DNA of 64,000 nt. Origin: Variovorax sp. IB41 (GTDB taxonomy: Bacteria > Pseudomonadota > Gammaproteobacteria > Burkholderiales > Burkholderiaceae_C). Location: the NCBI RefSeq assembly GCF_016405905.1, contig NZ_JAEFCB010000009.1, forward strand, positions 186,001-250,000, read 5' to 3'. Position numbers and translations under genes: made by a program. The number at the start of each line of letters is the position of its first letter. Positions within the stretch are counted from its first letter, which is position 1. Under the pieces are notes generated by a model. The model did not search any database. It saw nothing but the letters and a program-made list of their open reading frames with translations, and was not told where the DNA came from. Of the stretch, positions 32,644 to 41,012 are shown piece after piece.

Positions 32644-33960
32644 ATGGTTCCGCATCTCGTCACCGCCCTGACCGGCCCGATCAACGAATTGGAGCAGCGG
32701 GTGCTCGACTCGATGCCAGCCATCGAGCGCTGGTTCCGCCTCGAATGGATGGAGCACACGCCGCCGTTCTACAGCTCGGTCGACATCCGCAACGCGGGCT
32801 TCAAGCTCGCTCCGGTCGACACCAACCTGTTCCCGGGTGGCTGGAACAACCTCACCAAGGAAATGCTGCCGCTGGCGGTGCAGGCCGCGCAGGCGGCCAT
32901 CGAGAAGATCTGTCCGGAGGCGCGCAACCTGCTGGTTATTCCGGAAAATCACTCCAAAAACACCTTTTATCTCGCCAACATCGCGCAACTGGTGCGCATC
33001 TTCCACATGGCGGGGCTGAACGTGCGAATCGGCTCAGTCGATCCGGCCATCAAGTCGCCCAAGAAAATCGAGCTGCCCAACGGCGAGACGGTGACCCTCG
33101 AACCGGTGGTGCGAGGCAAGCGCCGGCTGGGCCTGAAGAACTTCGATCCCTGCACAATTTTGCTCAACAACGAGCTTTCTGCAGGAACACCGGGCATCCT
33201 CGAGGATTTGCACGAGCAGTACCTGCTGCCGCCGCTGCACGCGGGCTGGTCGGTGCGCCGCAAGAGCAACCACTTGCATAGCTATGAAGAGTTGTCCAAG
33301 CGCCTGGGCAAGCTGCTGGGCATCGACCCCTGGCTCATCAACCCGATCTACGCGCGCGCCGAAGGCGTGGACATCGCCGAGGGCCGCGGCATCGACGTGC
33401 TGACCAGCCACGTCGACGCGGTGCTCACCAAGGTGCGCCGCAAGTACAAGGAATACGGCATCAACGAGAAGCCGTTCGTGGTCGTCAAGGGCGGCCACAG
33501 CGGCAGCGGCAGCCCGGGCGTGGTGACGGTGCGCGATGCCAAGGAAGTCGAGGCGCTGATCGGCAAGTCGCGCACCAGCACGTCGTCGGCGGCCAAGACC
33601 TCGGCCGGGCGCGATCTGCGCGAACCGACCGAGCTGATCGTCCAGGAAGGCGTGCTGACCAACGAGCGCGTGCACAACGGCGTGGCCGAGCCGGTCGTCT
33701 ACATGATGGACCGCTATGTGGTCGGCGGCTTCTACCGGGTGCACGCAGAGCAGGCAGCCGACGAGAACCTGAAGCTGCCGGGCGCAAGCTACGTGCCGCT
33801 GGCTTTCTCGGAAAGCACGCACATGCCCCAGCCCGGCGCCAAGCCCGGCGCAAGCGCCCCGAACCGTTTCTACATGTATGGCGTGGTCGGCCGCCTGGCC
33901 ATGGTCGCGGCCAGCTACGAGATGGAAGCGACCGACCCGGACGCCGAAATCTACGAATGA
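32644..33960 (+). CDS. gshA: Glutamate-cysteine ligase (proteobacterial type)
   Basis: This 438-residue ligase makes gamma-glutamylcysteine, the first step of glutathione synthesis. It belongs to the GshA type found in betaproteobacteria and acidithiobacilli rather than the E. coli or plant types, judged by overall sequence such as EHTPPFYSSVDIRNAGFKLAPVDTN split into EHTPPFYSSVDIRNAGF and KLAPVDTNLFPGGWNN, plus FVVVKGGHSGSGSPG and MMDRYVVGGFYRVH. An AGAAGG ribosome-binding site precedes the ATG at 32644. Its partner gshB is at 38.8 kb, separated by kup, two minus-strand genes and benE. Confidence 0.93.
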   Translation: MVPHLVTALTGPINELEQRVLDSMPAIERWFRLEWMEHTPPFYSSVDIRNAGFKLAPVDTNLFPGGWNNLTKEMLPLAVQAAQAAIEKICPEARNLLVIPENHSKNTFYLANIAQLVRIFHMAGLNVRIGSVDPAIKSPKKIELPNGETVTLEPVVRGKRRLGLKNFDPCTILLNNELSAGTPGILEDLHEQYLLPPLHAGWSVRRKSNHLHSYEELSKRLGKLLGIDPWLINPIYARAEGVDIAEGRGIDVLTSHVDAVLTKVRRKYKEYGINEKPFVVVKGGHSGSGSPGVVTVRDAKEVEALIGKSRTSTSSAAKTSAGRDLREPTELIVQEGVLTNERVHNGVAEPVVYMMDRYVVGGFYRVHAEQAADENLKLPGASYVPLAFSESTHMPQPGAKPGASAPNRFYMYGVVGRLAMVAASYEMEATDPDAEIYE

Positions 33961-34135
33961 TTGGGGTTGTCGGGTTGCGGGGTCACCGGGCAACGGCAAA
34001 ATAGCGGCCCCACAGCAACGGAAACAAAAGGGCGGGAGGGGCGACGCGTGGTGGAACGAATGTTCCGCCGCCACGACGCCCCCGCGTGTCTGACGCGTCG
34101 ATCCCCAACGGCCAGCCCTTTTCCCCATCGACTTC

Positions 34136-36004
34136 GTGTCAGCCCCCAAATCAATCTCTGCCGGCCTGATCGTCGGCGCCATCGGCGTCGTCTATGGCGA
34201 CATCGGCACCAGCGTGCTGTACGCGGTCAAGGAAGTGTTCGGCCACGGGCACGTGCCGTTCACCGTCCAGAACGTCTACGGCATCCTGTCGATGTTCTTC
34301 TGGACGCTCACCGTCATCGTCTCGATCAAGTACGTGGTGCTGGTGCTGCGCGCCGACAACGAAGGCGAGGGCGGCCTCGTCGCCATGCTCGCGCTGGCCT
34401 CCCGGGCGGTGGCCGACAGGCCGCGCCTTCGCCACGTGCTCCTGGTGATCGGCATCTTCGGCACCTCGCTCTTCTACGGCGATGGCGTCATCACGCCGGC
34501 CATCTCGGTGCTCTCGGCGGTCGAGGGCCTGGAGGTGGTGTCGCCGCACTTCAAGCACTACGTGATCCCGATCACCCTGGTCGTGCTGTTCTGCCTCTTC
34601 GCCGTGCAAAAGCGCGGCACCGCGGGCATCGGCAAGTTCTTCGGGCCGGTCACGCTGGCGTGGTTCGCGGCCATCGCGGTGCTGGGCGTGTGGCAGATCC
34701 TGCACCACCCCGAAATCGTCAAGGCGCTCAACCCCTGGTATGCGCTCAAGTTCATCTGGGACAACCCGGGCACCAGCTTCATCCTGCTGGGCGCGATGGT
34801 GCTGTGCGTGACCGGCGCCGAGGCGCTGTACGCCGACCTCGGCCACTTCGGCAAGAAGCCGATCCGCATCGCGTGGTTCTCGGTCGTGATGCCGGCGCTG
34901 ACGCTCAACTACCTCGGCCAGGGCGCGCTGCTGCTGGAGAACCCCGAGGCGGTGAAGAACCCGTTCTTCATGATGGCGCCCGAGTGGGCGCTGGTTCCGC
35001 TGGTGATGCTGGCCACGCTCTCGACGGTGATCGCCTCGCAGGCGCTCATCACCGGCGCGTTCAGCGTGACGCGCCAGGTGATCCAGCTGGGCTACCTGCC
35101 GCGCCTGAACATCGAGCACACCAGCGTGCGCACGGCCGGGCAGATCTACATCCCGCTGGTCAACTGGGGCCTGTTCGTGGCCATCGTGCTGGCGGTGGTG
35201 ATGTTCCGCACCTCGAGCAGCCTGGCCGCGGCCTACGGCATCGCGGTGACGACCGACATGCTGATCACCACGATCCTCACCTTCTTCGTGATCCGCTACG
35301 CGTGGAAGCTGCCGCTGGCACTGTGCATCGCGTCGACCGCGGTCTTCTTCGTGGTCGACTTCCTGTTCTTCGCCTCGAACCTGCTCAAGCTGTTCGAGGG
35401 CGGCTGGTTCCCGCTGCTGATCGGCGGCTTCGTCTTCACGCTGATGATCACCTGGAAGGAAGGGCGGCGCCTCATGGGCGAGGCGCAGCACGCCGACGCC
35501 ATCGACCTCAAGTCGTTCCTCGATTCCGTGTTCGTGAGCCCGCCGGCGCGCGTGGACGGCACGGCCGTGTTCCTCACCGCGGAGCCGGGCGTCGTGCCCA
35601 ACGCGCTCCTGCACAACTTGAAGCACAACAAGGTGCTGCACGAGCAGAACATGTTCGTCACCGTGCGCAACCACGAGGTGCCCTGGATCCCGATGGACAA
35701 GCGCATCGAGATCGAGGCGCTCGGCCACCACTGCTGGCAGGTCATGGTGCACTACGGCTTCAAGAACGACATCGACCTGCCGCGGGCGCTCGAACACGCG
35801 CGCCTGCGTGGCTGCCAGCTGGAGCCGATGGCCACGAGCTACTTTCTCTCCCGCGACGTCGTGATCCCGACGCTGGGCAGCGGCATGGCGCCGTGGCGCG
35901 AGAAGCTCTTTGCACAGATGCACCACAACGCGAGCGGGGCGGCGGCGTTCCTGGGGCTGCCGAACAATGCGGTGGTGGAGCTGGGGTCGAAGATCGAGAT
36001 CTGA
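34136..36004 (+). CDS. kup: Potassium uptake protein Kup
   Basis: This 622-residue KUP/HAK/KT-type K+/H+ symporter has the same length as E. coli Kup. About twelve membrane spans cover residues 8-450, starting with the family signature GAIGVVYGDIGTSVLYAVKE and including GTSLFYGDGVITPAISVLSA. A cytoplasmic C-terminal domain follows. The start is the GTG at 34136 (MSAPKSISAGLIVG). It follows gshA in the same direction after 175 bases; glutathione and K+ homeostasis are linked in other bacteria, but no shared regulation is visible here. Confidence 0.95.
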   Translation: MSAPKSISAGLIVGAIGVVYGDIGTSVLYAVKEVFGHGHVPFTVQNVYGILSMFFWTLTVIVSIKYVVLVLRADNEGEGGLVAMLALASRAVADRPRLRHVLLVIGIFGTSLFYGDGVITPAISVLSAVEGLEVVSPHFKHYVIPITLVVLFCLFAVQKRGTAGIGKFFGPVTLAWFAAIAVLGVWQILHHPEIVKALNPWYALKFIWDNPGTSFILLGAMVLCVTGAEALYADLGHFGKKPIRIAWFSVVMPALTLNYLGQGALLLENPEAVKNPFFMMAPEWALVPLVMLATLSTVIASQALITGAFSVTRQVIQLGYLPRLNIEHTSVRTAGQIYIPLVNWGLFVAIVLAVVMFRTSSSLAAAYGIAVTTDMLITTILTFFVIRYAWKLPLALCIASTAVFFVVDFLFFASNLLKLFEGGWFPLLIGGFVFTLMITWKEGRRLMGEAQHADAIDLKSFLDSVFVSPPARVDGTAVFLTAEPGVVPNALLHNLKHNKVLHEQNMFVTVRNHEVPWIPMDKRIEIEALGHHCWQVMVHYGFKNDIDLPRALEHARLRGCQLEPMATSYFLSRDVVIPTLGSGMAPWREKLFAQMHHNASGAAAFLGLPNNAVVELGSKIEI

Positions 36005-36028
36005 GCGGAGGAAGGGGCAGCCGCCTCT

Positions 36029-36952
36029 TCAGCCGAAGTCTTCCGGCCGCTCCGCCGCCAGTTGCGTCATGTGCCCCGCGATCGCCCCCGGCGTCGTGAA
36101 CCAGATCTCCCCCCGGTCCCGCGCCCGCGCCAGGTGCGCGAGCGCCGTGCGCAAATGGCGCAGCCGGTACGGCTGGCCCACGATGTACGGGTGCAGCGCC
36201 AGTCCCATCACCAGCGGCTGCGCGCGCGACTGCCCCAGCATCTCGTCGAAGTTGTCGACCACCATCGCGCTGAAATCCTTCGCGTCCATCAGGCGGCCCA
36301 CGATCATCGGGATGTCGTTGAGCTCCTGCGGATACGGCACCGACCAGATCGAGCCGCCGCCGCGCGTGCGCATGCGCACCGGCTGGTCGTCGTGGCACCA
36401 ATTGAGCGTGTAGCCGTAGCCGGTTTCGCCGAGCAGGTCGGGCGTCGTGGCGCTTTCCGAGATCCACGGCGACAGCCAGCCTCCGGGCGCCTGGCCGCTT
36501 TCGCGCAGCATGCGTTCGCGGCAGCGCAGCAGCAGGGCGCGCTCGTGTTCTTCGTCGAGCGCGCCCTGGCGCTCCGCGTTGCTGTGGCCGTGGCCGATGA
36601 GCTCGTCGCCGCGCGCCACGCAGGCCTCCACCAGTTCCGGGCAGTGGTCGTAGAGCGCGGTGTTGATGAGCGCGCCGGTCGGCAGCGCGAGCGCATCGAA
36701 CAGTTCGAGGCAGCGCCACGCGCCCACGCGGTTGCCGTATTCGCGCCAGCCGTGGTTGAGCACATCGGGCTGCGGCGAGGCCGGGCCGATGCAGGCGCCC
36801 AGGCCGTCGCCGAAGGCGAAGTGCTCGATGTTGAAACCGAGGTACACAGCCAGCCGCGCGCCGTTCGGCCAGGCGTAGTCGGGGCGCCGCGTGATCGGGC
36901 GGTAGTCGAAGCGATCGTGCGAGGGCAGCAGGTCGGGCCAGCGCGTGGTCAT
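36029..36952 (-). CDS. Polysaccharide deacetylase family protein (PuuE/allantoinase-like)
   Basis: This 307-residue NodB-homology protein has metal-binding and barrel motifs spread as in the PuuE-type cytosolic deacetylase-like hydrolases: NTALYDHCPELVEACVARGDELIGHGHSN (His pair near residue 124), GWLSPWISES and a late VMGLALHPYIVGQP (about 248). It has no signal peptide or membrane span, which favours a small amide substrate (allantoin-like or ureide) over a polysaccharide. It lies 10 bases downstream of the NTF2-like gene on the same strand, so the two form an operon. The exact substrate is not determined by sequence. Confidence 0.78.
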   Translation of the reverse strand: MTTRWPDLLPSHDRFDYRPITRRPDYAWPNGARLAVYLGFNIEHFAFGDGLGACIGPASPQPDVLNHGWREYGNRVGAWRCLELFDALALPTGALINTALYDHCPELVEACVARGDELIGHGHSNAERQGALDEEHERALLLRCRERMLRESGQAPGGWLSPWISESATTPDLLGETGYGYTLNWCHDDQPVRMRTRGGGSIWSVPYPQELNDIPMIVGRLMDAKDFSAMVVDNFDEMLGQSRAQPLVMGLALHPYIVGQPYRLRHLRTALAHLARARDRGEIWFTTPGAIAGHMTQLAAERPEDFG

Positions 36953-36962
36953 GCGTTGCGCC

Positions 36963-37385
36963 TCACAGCACCGCGAGGCCGGCGCGCACCAGCAGCCACT
37001 CGGCGCTGTCGTTCCACACGTCCATCTGCACGATGAGCCCGCGGCTCACCACGTAGCGGTCGACGTACCGGTTGCCTTCGAAGGCCGTGCCGTCGGGCCA
37101 GGCGCCGTAGAGCGTGCCCAGGCTGTAGACCACGGTGGCCTCGGGCGTGCCGCCGGCCACCGTTTCGGTGCGTTCGATCTTCTTCTTCACCCAGGCGTAG
37201 CGCTTCGCGTTGAAGGCCGAGGTGTCGCCAGGCGCGTGCATCGCGCGGTTGCCGGTGAAGCGGATGCGGATGTCGGGCGCGGTGAAGCGCGAGGCCGATT
37301 GCGGGTCGGGAATCATCACGAGCCGGAGGAATTCGTCGACCACCGCTGCGGGGGCGGCGGGGTTGGGGGAAGCTGAAGTGTCCAT
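36963..37385 (-). CDS. NTF2-like (SnoaL/ketosteroid-isomerase fold) protein
   Basis: This 140-residue protein has the length and pattern of the nuclear-transport-factor-2 fold (AAVVDEFLRLVMIPDPQSA, IRIRFTGNRA, YVDRYVVSRGLIVQMDVWNDSAEWLL). Such proteins bind or isomerise small hydrophobic molecules, and function cannot be read from the fold. I start at the ATG at 37385, which has GGAG 6-9 bases upstream; the frame runs 39 codons further without family character. It is the first gene of a two-gene unit with the NodB-type deacetylase and is divergent from benE. Confidence 0.7.
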   Translation of the reverse strand: MDTSASPNPAAPAAVVDEFLRLVMIPDPQSASRFTAPDIRIRFTGNRAMHAPGDTSAFNAKRYAWVKKKIERTETVAGGTPEATVVYSLGTLYGAWPDGTAFEGNRYVDRYVVSRGLIVQMDVWNDSAEWLLVRAGLAVL

Positions 37386-37511
37386 GGGGTTCTCCATCGT
37401 TGAGGCCACGGCGGTGCATGGCAGTGCGTGGCGGTGCATGGTGGAAACCTCCGCAATTCCTGTGCCGAACGGGCCTCGCCCGGGCCTTCGGGCGCCCGGC
37501 ACAATCGCGCG

Positions 37512-38777
37512 ATGTCATTTTTCAAGGACCTGAGCCTTTCGGCTTTCACCGCGGGCTTCGTCGCCGTGCTCGTGGGTTTCACGAGTTCGGTGGCGATCGT
37601 GTTCCAGGCCGCGCAGGCCTTCGGCGCCACGCCGGAGATGGCGGCCTCGTGGATGTGGGCGCTGGGCATCGGCATGGGGCTGGCCTCGGCGCTGCCTTCG
37701 CTCTGGTGGAAGAAGCCGGTGATGATCGCCTGGAGCACGCCGGGCGCCGCCGTGCTGGCGGTCGCTGGTGTAGGCCACAGCATGGGCGAGGCGGTGGGCG
37801 CATTCATCGTCTGCGCGGTGCTGATCGTGCTGGCCGGCGCCACCGGATGGTTCGAGCGCGTGATGAACCGGATTCCGATGGCGATCGCCTCGGCGCTCCT
37901 GGCCGGCGTGCTGGCGCGCTTCGGCATCTCGGCCTTCGTCGCGGCGCAGACGGCCCTGCCGCTGGTGCTGCTGATGCTGGGCACCTACCTGGTCGGCAGG
38001 CGGCTGCTGCCGCGCTATGCGGTGCCGCTGACGCTGCTGGTGGCCATCGTCTTCGTGGCGGCGCGCGGCGAACTCGCGTGGTCGTCGGTGCACTTTTCGC
38101 TGACCTGGCCGGTGTTCACGATGCCGGTCTTCAGCTGGCAGGCCGTCGTGAGCCTGGCGCTGCCGCTCTTCGTCGTGACCATGGCCTCGCAGAACCTGCC
38201 CGGCGTGGCGGCGATCCGCGCGAGCGGCTACAGCGATTTGCCGGTCAGCAAGCTCATCACCCTCAGCGGCCTCGCGACGCTGGTGCTCGCGCCGTTCGGC
38301 GCGTTCGCGCTGAACCTGAGCGCGATCACGGCCGCCATGTGCATGGGCCGCGAAGCCCATGAAGACCCGGCGCGGCGCTACACCGCGGCGGTGACCTGCG
38401 GTGCGATCTACGTGGTGATCGGGCTCTTCGGCGCGGCGGTCACGGGGCTGCTCACGGCGTTTCCGAAGGAGCTGGTCGCGGCCATCGCGGGCCTGGCATT
38501 GCTGGGCACCATCGGCGGCGGGCTCGCGGCCGCGGTGCGCGACGAAACGCACCGCGAGGCGGCGCTGATCACCTTCCTGGTCACGCTCTCGGGCATCACG
38601 CTGGCGGGCATCGGCTCGGCCTTCTGGGGCGTGGTGGCCGGGGCGGTGGCGCTGGCCGTGCAGCAGGTGGGGCGAAAGCAAAAAGCCCCTGTCGGCAAGG
38701 AGATGGCCGCTTCCGGCAACATCGCCCCAGAAACCAACGTGGCCGCCGCACCCGGCGCCGGAAAGAACGTCCCGTGA
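37512..38777 (+). CDS. benE: BenE family benzoate/H+ symporter-like permease
   Basis: This 421-residue permease has about 10-12 membrane spans and no large soluble domain, ending in a short polar tail. Characteristic blocks are DLSLSAFTAGFVAVLVGFTSS split at the first span, WWKKPVMIAWSTPGAAVL and AALCMGREAH-like ITAAMCMGREAHEDP. It may import benzoate or another aromatic acid; no aromatic-degradation genes are adjacent, so the substrate is unproven. A CACAAT at 37500-37505 lies just 6 bases before the ATG, so the transcript may be nearly leaderless. Its stop overlaps the gshB GTG by 4 bases. Confidence 0.82.
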   Translation: MSFFKDLSLSAFTAGFVAVLVGFTSSVAIVFQAAQAFGATPEMAASWMWALGIGMGLASALPSLWWKKPVMIAWSTPGAAVLAVAGVGHSMGEAVGAFIVCAVLIVLAGATGWFERVMNRIPMAIASALLAGVLARFGISAFVAAQTALPLVLLMLGTYLVGRRLLPRYAVPLTLLVAIVFVAARGELAWSSVHFSLTWPVFTMPVFSWQAVVSLALPLFVVTMASQNLPGVAAIRASGYSDLPVSKLITLSGLATLVLAPFGAFALNLSAITAAMCMGREAHEDPARRYTAAVTCGAIYVVIGLFGAAVTGLLTAFPKELVAAIAGLALLGTIGGGLAAAVRDETHREAALITFLVTLSGITLAGIGSAFWGVVAGAVALAVQQVGRKQKAPVGKEMAASGNIAPETNVAAAPGAGKNVP

Positions 38778-39727
38778 AAAACATCCTCTTCGTCGCCGAC
38801 CCGCTCGATCACTTCAAGATCTACAAGGACACCACTTTCTCGATGATGCGCGAGGCCCAGCGGCGCGGCCACCGCATCGCGGCCTGCCTGCCGCAGGACA
38901 TCCAGTGGAAGTCGGGCGGGCTGGTCACGGCCACGGTGCAGCAGATCACGCTGACGGGCGATGCCAAGGACTGGTACACCGTCGACATCACCGAGTCGAA
39001 GGCGCTGAAGGATTTCGACGCGGTGCTGATGCGCAAGGACCCGCCCTTCGACGCCGAGTACATCTATTCGACGCACCTCCTGCAGCAGGCCGAGCGCGAG
39101 GGCGCGCAGGTGGTCAACTCGCCGCGCGCGCTGCGCGACCACCCCGAGAAGCTCGCGATCATGGAGTTTCCGCAGTTCGTGACGCCCACGCTGGTCACGC
39201 GCAGCGCGCAGGCCGTGCGCGACTTTCACGCGGAGCACGGCGACATCATCCTGAAGCCGCTCGACGGCATGGGCGGCATGGGCATCTTCCGCGTGAAGCA
39301 GGACGCGCTGAACCTGGGCTCCATCGTTGAGACCCTCAACAAGGACGGCGCCGAGACGATCATGGTGCAGCGCTTCGTGCCCGAGGTGGTGCAGGGCGAC
39401 AAGCGCATCCTGATCATCGCGGGCGAGCCCGCGCCCTTCGTGCTGGCGCGCATTCCGCAGGGCACCGAGGTGCGCGGCAATCTGGCCGCGGGCGGCAAGG
39501 GCGTGGCGCAGCCGCTGACCGCGCGCAACCGCGAGATCGCCGAGGCGATCGGCAAGGTGCTGGCACCGCGCGGGCTGCTCCTGATCGGGCTGGACGTGAT
39601 CGGCGACGCGGTCACCGAGATCAACGTGACCAGCCCGACGTGCTTTCAGGAGATCACGGAGCAGACCGGCTTCGACGTGCCGAAGATGTTCATCGACGCG
39701 CTGGAGAAAGCGCTGCGTCCTGCCTGA
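38774..39727 (+). CDS. gshB: Glutathione synthetase
   Basis: This 317-residue ATP-grasp ligase adds glycine to gamma-glutamylcysteine. Motifs seen are MRKDPPFDAEYIYSTHLL (about residues 86-103), ILKPLDGMGGMGIFRV (about 158-173) and IAGEPAPFVLARIPQGTEVRGN (about 216-237). The GTG start overlaps the benE stop (GTGA), an odd partner that suggests translational coupling with a transporter gene. The 3' end overlaps the convergent PepSY gene by 38 bases, so both C-termini are coded by the same DNA. Confidence 0.95.
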   Translation: MKNILFVADPLDHFKIYKDTTFSMMREAQRRGHRIAACLPQDIQWKSGGLVTATVQQITLTGDAKDWYTVDITESKALKDFDAVLMRKDPPFDAEYIYSTHLLQQAEREGAQVVNSPRALRDHPEKLAIMEFPQFVTPTLVTRSAQAVRDFHAEHGDIILKPLDGMGGMGIFRVKQDALNLGSIVETLNKDGAETIMVQRFVPEVVQGDKRILIIAGEPAPFVLARIPQGTEVRGNLAAGGKGVAQPLTARNREIAEAIGKVLAPRGLLLIGLDVIGDAVTEINVTSPTCFQEITEQTGFDVPKMFIDALEKALRPA

Positions 39728-41012
39728 GCTCGGAGGCGGACGCGAGCACAGGCGCCGCCGCCGCGCGGGCTTCGCGCTCGCGCCGGGCCTGCAGGCGCCG
39801 TGAGCGCAGCTTGCGCGCCCAGATGACGATGCCGGTGATCGACAGCATCGCCACCACCAGCCCGAGCGCCGACATCATGATGCGGCCCGGCATGCCCAGG
39901 ATGCGCCCGCCGTGCAGCGGCAGTTGCAGCTGCGCGAACACGTCGGCCGCCGTGCCGTGCCATGGCCGGTTGCTGCCGATGAGGTGGCCGTCGCGCCCGT
40001 CCAGGTAGAGGTTCGACAGGCCCATGCCGTCGCTGTCGTCGTGCGTGGCGTGGTCGAAGAAAGAGATGTTGTAGAAGCCGCCGCGCGCGTTGTAGAACGC
40101 GCCGCCCGGCGGCGTCGTCCAGCCGCGGCGGCGCGCTTCGGCCTCGGCCTGCGCCACGATCTCGCGAAAGCCGATGGTGGGCTCGATGCGCGTGCCCAGC
40201 GGTGCGAGCGGCACCAGCGCCGAGGGCCCCGGGGTGGTCTTGGAGACCAGCGAGAGCATCGGGTGGAACACCTCCTTGTAGAGGTTCAGCGAGAACGAGG
40301 TGAAGGCCACGACGATGATCAGCCCCCAGATCCACAGCCCGCCCGCGCGGTGCAGGTCGAAGTTGAGCTTGTAGCCGCCGGCCGCCCAGCGCACGGTCCA
40401 CGCCGGCTTCCAGCGCTGCCACCAGGCGGTTGCAGGCCGGTGCGCCGGCTGCACGGTCTTGCGCAGGCGCCGTGGCATCGTGAGGTAGAGCGCGACGAAG
40501 CTGTCGATGAGCCACACCAGCGCCACCGTGCCCATGATCCACCAGCCGATGCGGTCGGTGCCCCACATCGCCGGCACGTGCAGCATGTAGTGGAGCTTGC
40601 GCAGGAACGGCATCAGCGTCTCGGGCTTGAGCGAGATCGCTGTCGAGTCGCGGCGCCCGCGCACTTCGGCCGTGACCGGATCGACGAAGACCTGGTTGTA
40701 GCCGAGCCTGAAGGGCTTGCCCGTGGCCGGATCGGTGCGCGGCTGCACGAAGTAGCCGGCCGCGTGGCCTTCCTCGAAGCCGAGCGGCATATACGCGACC
40801 CGCGCGCGCGGGTCGTGCGCCTCGACCGCGGCGGCCAGCGCGAACGGGTCCTTGAAGGGGCCGCGGCTTTGCGTGTCGTAGAGCTTGCGGTTGAGCCAGC
40901 CGTCGATCTCGTGGTCCCACGAGATGACGGCGCCGGTCAGGCCCGAGACGATGAGGAACAGCGCGACCGCCAGGCCCGCCCAGCGGTGAATGGCCGTCGC
41001 GAACGCACGCAT
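39690..41012 (-). CDS. PepSY-associated TM-helix domain protein (siderophore/iron reductase-like)
   Basis: This 440-residue inner-membrane protein has an N-terminal span HRWAGLAVALFLIVSGLTGAV, a periplasmic PepSY-like region, and further spans at about residues 150-175, 210-235 and 375-400. This architecture is common in proteins encoded next to ferrisiderophore TonB receptors and proposed to reduce or process iron complexes. The ATG at 41012 overlaps the receptor stop by one base (TGATG), showing tight coupling. The longer open frame to 41303 is rejected. Confidence 0.82.
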   Translation of the reverse strand: MRAFATAIHRWAGLAVALFLIVSGLTGAVISWDHEIDGWLNRKLYDTQSRGPFKDPFALAAAVEAHDPRARVAYMPLGFEEGHAAGYFVQPRTDPATGKPFRLGYNQVFVDPVTAEVRGRRDSTAISLKPETLMPFLRKLHYMLHVPAMWGTDRIGWWIMGTVALVWLIDSFVALYLTMPRRLRKTVQPAHRPATAWWQRWKPAWTVRWAAGGYKLNFDLHRAGGLWIWGLIIVVAFTSFSLNLYKEVFHPMLSLVSKTTPGPSALVPLAPLGTRIEPTIGFREIVAQAEAEARRRGWTTPPGGAFYNARGGFYNISFFDHATHDDSDGMGLSNLYLDGRDGHLIGSNRPWHGTAADVFAQLQLPLHGGRILGMPGRIMMSALGLVVAMLSITGIVIWARKLRSRRLQARREREARAAAAPVLASASELRQDAALSPARR

